Below, piece after piece: positions 7,000 to 9,720 of a DNA stretch of 9,720 bases. Every line of letters begins with the position of its first letter. Positions within the stretch are counted from its first letter, which is position 1. The notes below the pieces were generated by a model, which was not told the origin of the DNA, did no database searches, and saw only the letters and a list, made by a program, of their open reading frames with translations. The stretch comes from an uncultured Desulfuromonadales bacterium (GTDB lineage: Bacteria > Desulfobacterota > Desulfuromonadia > Desulfuromonadales > Geopsychrobacteraceae), in assembly GCA_945787295.1 (NCBI GenBank), contig CALZHQ010000092.1, positions 1 through 9,720 of the forward strand, in the 5' to 3' direction. Position numbers and translations under genes: made by a program.

Positions 7000-7137
7000 T
7001 AATAACGCACACAATTGAGTTTTGCGGTTCATGTTAACCGGCGGTGATGCAAACTTGCTTGATCTAACGCAATTTTAGACATTGCTTTTCAATTTAGCGC
7101 AGACGTATTTTCCGTCCGGTTCATTGCATTGTTAGGG
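7000..7137 (+). repeat. attC-like site, copy B (long form)
   Basis: A noncoding element of about 138 bp between the YkgJ-type gene and the first toxin-antitoxin pair. It ends in ATTGTTAGGG, a near match to the GTTRRRY box, with predicted cleavage between G7131 and T7132. The left end (AACGCACACAATTGAG from 7004) is imperfectly complementary to the right end, as expected of attC arms. Internally AACCGG-CGG can pair with CCGTCCGGTT with one bulge, and CGGTT/AACCG forms a small hairpin near 7025-7040. It shares most of its length with copy C and a core with copy A. Its right-end motif CGGTTCATTG recurs at both short junctions. Confidence 0.6.
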
Positions 7138-7174
7138 CGTTTTTGCTATTATGTACGGCAAGTCCGTACATAAT
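7124..7174 (+). promoter_or_regulatory. Promoter and palindromic operator of the first toxin-antitoxin pair
   Basis: TTGCAT (7124-7129) and TATTAT (7147-7152), 17 bp apart, form a plausible sigma-70 promoter, with the -35 lying inside the attC-like copy B. A perfect 11-bp inverted repeat, ATTATGTACGG (7148-7158) and CCGTACATAAT (7164-7174), covers the -10 and the start site. Its GTAC half-sites resemble YefM-type operators, so autorepression by the antitoxin or its complex is expected. Confidence 0.65.
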
Positions 7175-7187
7175 TGGAGGTTTATTT

Positions 7188-7460
7188 ATGGATACTGTAA
7201 GTGTTAACAAATTTCGCGACAATTTAAAAAACTATGTAGAGCAAGTTGCTCACGAGCACCTGCCACTGAAAGTGACTCGCCGAAGTGGAGAGGACTTTGT
7301 GGTTATCAGCGCTGAGGACTGGGAGCGAGAGCAAGAGACTCTTTATGTTCTTCAAAATTCCAGCCTCATGAAGCAAATTGCTGAATCTTCTGCAAGTCAC
7401 GCAAAGCGATCTGGCTACAAACCCAAGGATGGAGAAATGAATGAGATCCTTGGTGTTTGA
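7188..7460 (+). CDS. Phd/YefM-family antitoxin (first pair)
   Basis: A 90-residue antitoxin. The N-terminal Phd/YefM fold is seen in VSVNKFRDNLKNYVEQVAHEHLPLKVTRR (4-32) and FVVISAEDWEREQETLYVL (37-55), followed by a toxin-wrapping tail (NSSLMKQIAES and a charged C-terminus). Such proteins bind and block a YoeB-type mRNase and repress their own promoter through the N-terminal fold. The ATG at 7188 has a strong TTGGAGG 7 nt upstream; an upstream in-frame extension into the operator is rejected. The gene overlaps the toxin start by 20 bp. It is clearly diverged from the antitoxin of the second pair 330 bp downstream, so the two are paralogous cassettes and not a recent duplication. Confidence 0.9.
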   Translation: MDTVSVNKFRDNLKNYVEQVAHEHLPLKVTRRSGEDFVVISAEDWEREQETLYVLQNSSLMKQIAESSASHAKRSGYKPKDGEMNEILGV

Positions 7461-7710
7461 AGGCCGAACTTGGGAAACTTATGAGGCACTGCGAGTAAAG
7501 GACAAACGCTTACATAAGGCTCTTTGCTCACTTTTAAAAGAAATGCTGCGAGGAGATCCTGCTGTGGGGACAGGGAAGCCTGAAGCACTTCGTCACAACC
7601 TTTCGGGGTTTTGGTCACGCCGATTGAGCCAAAAAGACAGGCTCGTTTATAAGTTCGATGATGACTACATCTACATTTTTGCAATTGGGGGCCACTTCGA
7701 TCAATTCTGA
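7441..7710 (+). CDS. Txe/YoeB-family toxin, ribosome-dependent mRNase (first pair)
   Basis: An 89-residue YoeB-like toxin, RelE superfamily, that would cleave mRNA in the ribosomal A site. [26 protein letters not shown] (45-70) is the family core. E48, R67 and H85 match YoeB catalytic residues E46, R65 and H83. The C-terminus reads GGHFDQF where E. coli YoeB ends RYHY, so the terminal catalytic-site tyrosine is replaced by F86 and three residues follow. The ATG at 7441 has GGAG 6 nt upstream, inside the antitoxin gene. The stop at 7708-7710 is followed immediately by the short attC-like junction, the tight packing expected of a cassette. Confidence 0.9.
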   Translation: MRSLVFEGRTWETYEALRVKDKRLHKALCSLLKEMLRGDPAVGTGKPEALRHNLSGFWSRRLSQKDRLVYKFDDDYIYIFAIGGHFDQF

Positions 7711-7738
7711 GCCCTGACGGTTCATTGCATTGTTATGT
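7711..7738 (+). repeat. Short attC-like junction between the two toxin-antitoxin units
   Basis: GCCCTGAC (7711-7718, like the RYYYAAC box) and GTTATGT (7732-7738, like GTTRRRY) bound a very short spacer. The right half CGGTTCATTGCATTGTTA is identical to the right end of long copy B. At about 28 bp it is far shorter than normal attC sites, so it is a truncated, fused or otherwise unusual site. Confidence 0.5.
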
Positions 7739-7774
7739 GCTTCCTTTAGTGGTACAATATTCTGTACATGTACC
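7730..7774 (+). promoter_or_regulatory. Promoter and GTAC-rich operator of the second toxin-antitoxin pair
   Basis: TTGTTA (7730-7735) and TACAAT (7753-7758) are 17 bp apart, matching 4 and 5 of 6 consensus bases. The -35 overlaps the GTTATG box of the cassette junction. Downstream, GGTACA (7751-7756), TGTACA (7763-7768) and TGTACC (7769-7774) form nested inverted repeats, including the perfect palindrome GTACATGTAC (7764-7773). TGTACA is the known core of YefM-YoeB operators, so autoregulation is likely. Confidence 0.7.
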
Positions 7775-7790
7775 GAAAAGGAGAATTGCT

Positions 7791-8042
7791 ATGGAAGCTA
7801 TTTCATACACCTACGCACGAAGTAATTTAGCAAAAACAATGGAAAAAGTATGCGAAGACCATGACCCTGTCATTATTACACGCCGAAACGAAAGCTCGGT
7901 TGTCATGATGTCTCTTGAAGATTACCAAGCTCTTGAAGAGACAGCGTATTTGTTGAGAAGCCCAAAAAATGCTCGACGTCTTTTGGAGTCGATTGCTCAG
8001 TTGGAATCTGGTGACGGTACTGAGCGTGAGCTTTCTCTGTGA
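7791..8042 (+). CDS. yefM: Antitoxin YefM (second pair)
   Basis: An 83-residue antitoxin, the same length as E. coli YefM and similar throughout. [29 protein letters not shown] (4-32) is the DNA-binding and dimer fold, [30 protein letters not shown] (39-68) is the hallmark YefM segment, and [12 protein letters not shown] is the acidic tail. It neutralises the downstream YoeB and represses the operon through the TGTACA operator. The ATG at 7791 has AGGAG 7 nt upstream. The gene ends in a 4-bp GTGA overlap with the toxin start, so translation is coupled. Its close match to enterobacterial YefM contrasts with the diverged first pair and suggests a separate origin. Confidence 0.95.
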   Translation: MEAISYTYARSNLAKTMEKVCEDHDPVIITRRNESSVVMMSLEDYQALEETAYLLRSPKNARRLLESIAQLESGDGTERELSL

Positions 8043-8293
8043 AACTCATATTTTCCGAAAATGCTTGGGATGATTACCAGTATTGGATAAAAACCGACAA
8101 AAAAGTCCTCAAGCGGGTGAACGCATTGAGTCAGGATATGCAGCGTTCACCTTTTTCTGGTATCGGGAAGCCCGAACCGTTGAAACATGGTCTTTCCGGC
8201 TATTGGTCCAGACGAATCAACGATGAGCACAGAATCGTTTATAAAGTTGAAGAAGATTCCGTTTTTATTGCTCAGGTCCGTTATCATTACTAA
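8039..8293 (+). CDS. yoeB: Toxin YoeB, ribosome-dependent mRNA endoribonuclease (second pair)
   Basis: An 84-residue toxin, exactly the length of E. coli Yoe[17 protein letters not shown] opens the protein, [26 protein letters not shown] (43-68) is the core, and RYHY is the C-terminus. E46, R65, H83 and Y84 are all present, so the enzyme should be active when free of YefM. The start is GTG at 8039 inside the yefM stop (GTGA), an arrangement that favours a lower toxin level. The stop codon lies just before the long attC-like copy C. No frameshift or damage is seen. Confidence 0.95.
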   Translation: MKLIFSENAWDDYQYWIKTDKKVLKRVNALSQDMQRSPFSGIGKPEPLKHGLSGYWSRRINDEHRIVYKVEEDSVFIAQVRYHY

Positions 8294-8419
8294 TTTTTGC
8301 ACATACCGGTTTATGATTACCGGCGGCGACGCGAACTTGCGTGTACCACCGCAATTTAGATTTTGTTTTTCAATTTAGCACAGACGTATTTTCCGTCCGC
8401 ATTGATTTGTTTGTTAGGC
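8294..8419 (+). repeat. attC-like site, copy C (long form)
   Basis: A noncoding element of about 126 bp between yoeB and the next minus-strand gene, ending in a perfect GTTAGGC box (8413-8419), with predicted cleavage between G8413 and T8414. It shares ACCGGCGG, CGAACTTGC, CGCAATTTAGA, TTTTTCAATTTAGC and CAGACGTATTTTCCGTCCG with copy B in the same order and orientation. CCGGT/ACCGG near 8306-8323 forms a hairpin at the position of the different CGGTT/AACCG pair in copy B, which looks like compensatory change. Confidence 0.62.
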
Positions 8420-8420
8420 A

Positions 8421-8819
8421 TTATGCTTTTTTATATTCTTCAACTTTAGCTACCCCTATAACTTTAAAGTCTTCACCTGCTAACCAGTCAGATTCTTCAG
8501 GAGAATAAATCCCATTTCCCAGTCTGTAATGAACCCTTACTCCTTCAGGTAAATTTTTCAATTCACCTTCTATTTGCTTTTGCTCGTTTTCAAAACCGCA
8601 AGTAGTAACAATTGCTTCTCTTCCTGTTTTCTTTTCTAAGACCAGAATTCTAGAAACTTTCTTAACAAAATAGTTTTCATCACCGACTCTTATTATTTTT
8701 TTGGCGTTGTTTGTTTTTTTGAGAAGAGAGTGCTTGGATTTTGTTTCCCTGTAGACAAGCCAGCCTCCCACCAAAATAAATGGAATAAGCGAAAGTATTA
8801 TTGTGAATATTGAATTCAC
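8421..8819 (-). CDS. Hypothetical membrane-anchored protein, cassette gene
   Basis: A 132-residue protein of no recognised family. Residues 3-22 (SIFTIILSLIPFILVGGWLV) form one membrane segment, followed by a basic stretch (RETKSKHSLLKKTNNAKK) and a soluble, beta-rich-looking domain of about 90 residues with ILVLEKKTGREAIVTTCGFE and a charged C-terminus. Basic residues just after the helix suggest a cytoplasmic C-terminal domain with the N-terminus outside. The start is GTG at 8819 with no convincing ribosome binding site. The gene runs toward intI, starts 22 nt from a minus-strand GTTAGGC (8848-8842), and its stop is next to the copy C box, so it fills its unit from end to end. Function unknown. 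Confidence 0.68.
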   Translation of the reverse strand: MNSIFTIILSLIPFILVGGWLVYRETKSKHSLLKKTNNAKKIIRVGDENYFVKKVSRILVLEKKTGREAIVTTCGFENEQKQIEGELKNLPEGVRVHYRLGNGIYSPEESDWLAGEDFKVIGVAKVEEYKKA

Positions 8820-8841
8820 TTTACGGAGCCCATTGTTGAAT

Positions 8842-8868
8842 GCCTAACGGTTCATTGAGTTGTTATGC
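8842..8868 (+). repeat. Short attC-like junction between the last two units
   Basis: GCCTAAC (8842-8848, perfect RYYYAAC) and GTTATGC (8862-8868) frame a 13-nt spacer. The shared string ACGGTTCATTG followed by TTGTTATG also occurs at the 7711 junction. The outer boxes can pair at 6 of 7 positions. The DUF2442 stop codon lies inside the right-hand box. Much shorter than normal attC. Confidence 0.5.
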
Positions 8869-9123
8869 CTTGCTCATGAGCTGAAACTTTTCGAGATTGA
8901 GAAGGAATTTATCACTGAGGTCTACATCGAGGTCGGGCCAATAGAAATGTCCGGCGCACTCTAGCTGAACATTGAATATTTTATTTAATTCAACGTTTTT
9001 GAACCATGGGAACTTTTCAAAAGGAACGAAGTACTCGTGGTCTTCATAAGATAAGCAAAATCCAAGTTGGCAAATATTTGTTATTTCAAGAGAAGTGGTC
9101 TTTCCACGCGCTGATGATCTCAT
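8863..9123 (-). CDS. DUF2442 domain protein
   Basis: An 86-residue protein containing EYFVPFEKFPWFKN (30-43), KIFNVQLECAGHFYWPDLDVDLS (split over 48-70) and LNLEKFQL. The FPWF and YWPDLDVDL series are diagnostic of DUF2442, a small domain of unknown biochemical role usually encoded next to DUF4160 and often listed as a candidate antitoxin-like partner. The ATG at 9123 has GGAG 10 nt upstream and gives the usual family length; an extension to a TTG at 9141 is possible but less likely. The start overlaps the 3' end of the DUF4160 frame (9086-9322) by 38 bp, the normal pair architecture. Its stop codon forms part of the cassette boundary box. Confidence 0.85.
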   Translation of the reverse strand: MRSSARGKTTSLEITNICQLGFCLSYEDHEYFVPFEKFPWFKNVELNKIFNVQLECAGHFYWPDLDVDLSDKFLLNLEKFQLMSKA

Positions 9124-9322
9124 TTTTTCTGTTCTCCACAATTTTTTGGAGGCGGAGGAGTTGCCTCCTGTTCAGGCCAACGTAGTCGGCCAAGGCTACG
9201 GTTGGCTCAAGCCAGAACTTCGCTTCACCTTCAGGTGAAACGACATGTACGTGGATTCTCTCTTGCTCCCTGCTGAAAAAGAAAAACCTTTATTTTCCGT
9301 CACGAAATATCGTTGGGCTCAT
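9086..9322 (-). pseudogene. DUF4160 gene interrupted by a stop at codon 11
   Basis: Reading the minus strand from ATG at 9322, 79 codons give MSPTIFRDGK, then TAA, then RFFFFSREQERIHVHV, EGEAKFWLEP at 31-40 and an end at IISAWKDHFS. This is a complete DUF4160 protein: the N-terminal MSPTIFR, the FFFFS strand, the HVHV pair, KFWLEP and the C-terminal helix are all there. The only lesion is TAA at 9292-9290, where the family normally has tyrosine (GKYRFFFF), so one base change from TAT or TAC explains it. No usable restart codon is visible soon after. The gene pairs with the DUF2442 gene. A sequencing error is the main alternative. No good ribosome binding site is seen before the ATG. Confidence 0.8.
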
Positions 9323-9354
9323 AATTGAATTCTGACACCAAAGTTGCTATTTGC

Positions 9355-9374
9355 AAAGGGGAATTAGCCCCTTT
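9355..9374. other. Inverted repeat AAAGGGG-N6-CCCCTTT
   Basis: A perfect 7-bp stem with a 6-nt loop, extendable by TTG/CAA outside a one-base bulge. It lies 32 bp upstream of the DUF4160 start in the gene-poor stretch 9323-9557. No T-run follows on either strand, so it is not a clear terminator. It may mark the transition from array to insertion sequence. The rest of 9323-9557 holds no supported gene; the stretch 9386-9422 is a possible IS terminal region but cannot be confirmed without the other end. Confidence 0.4.
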
Positions 9375-9557
9375 CAATTTGAGAGGCATAAAGAGTCTGC
9401 AGAAAAAGCTATATTCAGCAACGCCCCTCTGCCCGGCCTTAGCTTTTCCTGCTGTTCATTCTGGTCAAACACCCCAGGGCGATCAGGGGTCTTTCCGGGC
9501 GTGTTTTTTGGTTACCATAACATCCCTTATCCGACCTTGACCCCCTTTGGGGCTGTT

Positions 9558-9720
9558 TTATGTCGCTAAACCGTACCGATGGATTTTGAGCATATTGTGC
9601 AACATGGTGAACAGCTTCCACTGACCATCAACCTTATCCCGTCCTCGCAGGCTGAACCTTCTCAACCCCAGATTTTCCCGCAGGTGACCAAAGACCGGTT
9701 CGACGATCCCCAGCCGTCTG
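9558..9720 (-). CDS. IS1182-like transposase, C-terminal fragment (runs off the right edge)
   Basis: The last 53 codons of a minus-strand transposase are present, ending at TAA (9560-9558). The peptide RRLGIVEPVFGHLRENLGLR, followed by RFSLRGRDKVDGQWKLFTMLHNMLKIH, matches the C-terminal catalytic segment of IS1182-type (IS4/IS5 clan) DDE transposases. The Glu in IVEPVFG is the third catalytic acid and the W-LFTMLHNMLK helix is conserved. Orientation shows that the IS end lies to the left, between 9323 and 9557, so the element borders the DUF4160-DUF2442 unit and may have truncated the array. The catalytic Asp residues lie outside the window. Confidence 0.85.
   Translation of the reverse strand, partial: RRLGIVEPVFGHLRENLGLRRFSLRGRDKVDGQWKLFTMLHNMLKIHRYGLAT

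Larger units (their letters stand above)
4784..9322 (+). mobile_element. Putative chromosomal integron: intI plus a short cassette array
   Basis: An IntI gene is followed by AT-rich short gene units separated by related elements ending in GTTAGG or GTTATG boxes. The candidate boundaries, cutting between G and TT, are at 7131/7132, 7732/7733, 8413/8414 and 8862/8863. They give units of about 601, 681 and 449 bp, in the normal size range of gene cassettes, with toxin-antitoxin pairs that are typical cassette cargo. The first unit (to 7131) is longer and may contain two cassettes with a degraded site between. The last unit (from 8863) has no recognisable attC at its right end and runs into IS-related sequence. 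Seen: the integrase, the repeats and the boxes. Inferred: that they function as attI/attC. Confidence 0.62.

Noticed and set aside
7143..7187. N-terminal extension of the first antitoxin (15 more residues)
   Set aside because: It would read through the promoter -10 and the 11-bp palindromic operator. The ATG at 7188 has a strong, well-spaced ribosome binding site and fits family length.
9148..9239. Three inverted repeats (GGAGGC/GCCTCC, CCAACGTAG/CTACGGTTGG, TTCACCT/AGGTGAA) looking like a terminator or attC
   Set aside because: All lie inside the DUF4160 reading frame, and the first has no T-run on the correct side. They are explained by coding sequence.
9325..9569. Plus-strand frames of about 70 codons in the right intergenic stretch
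   Set aside because: No ribosome binding sites, no motifs, and they overlap likely IS end sequence.
1..9720. tRNA, rRNA or CRISPR array
   Set aside because: No cloverleaf or rRNA-like sequence was noticed by eye, and the repeats present are few, long and unevenly spaced, unlike CRISPR.

Overview
The window joins a GC-rich chromosomal backbone (about 1-5760) to a clearly AT-rich accessory block (about 5840-9340) that ends in part of an insertion sequence at the right edge. The backbone gene set is a DUF362 protein, an inositol-monophosphatase-family enzyme, an AI-2E/PerM membrane protein, a stand-alone cyclic-nucleotide-binding domain protein and uvrC. This fits a Gram-negative bacterium, possibly a Desulfuromonadales/Geobacterales-type deltaproteobacterium, but the taxonomic guess is weak and rests only on gene style.

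Left part, minus strand: a three-gene operon reads leftward from an extended -10 promoter near 2794-2802. It encodes the cNMP-binding-domain protein, the PerM-like protein (ATGA overlap) and the inositol monophosphatase (2-bp gap). A DUF362 gene follows and is cut by the window edge. Divergently, on the plus strand, are uvrC and, 67 bp later, a tyrosine recombinase with the extra domain typical of integron integrases (IntI).

Accessory part: behind the 3' end of intI lies a small gene array that looks like a chromosomal integron. Three homologous AT-rich elements (about 5812-5899, 7000-7137, 8294-8419) and two very short junctions (7711-7738, 8842-8868) carry RYYYAAC/GTTRRRY-like boxes and separate short gene units. 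The units hold a membrane-anchored hypothetical protein, a possible 36-residue lipoprotein and a YkgJ-type cysteine-cluster protein (5917-6966, minus), a Phd/YefM-YoeB toxin-antitoxin pair (7188-7710, plus), a second pair very close to E. coli YefM-YoeB (7791-8293, plus), another membrane-anchored hypothetical protein (8421-8819, minus), and a DUF4160-DUF2442 pair (8863-9322, minus). The DUF4160 member of that last pair is broken by an in-frame TAA at codon 11. The array lies at the 3' side of intI, the reverse of the textbook layout, and gene sense is mixed: both YefM-YoeB pairs run away from intI and the other genes run toward it.

Both YefM-YoeB units carry their own promoters and GTAC-rich palindromic operators, as expected for promoter-bearing cassettes. 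In the second unit the -35 hexamer spans the predicted recombination point. The right edge holds the C-terminal end of an IS1182-like transposase, which probably interrupted or capped the array.
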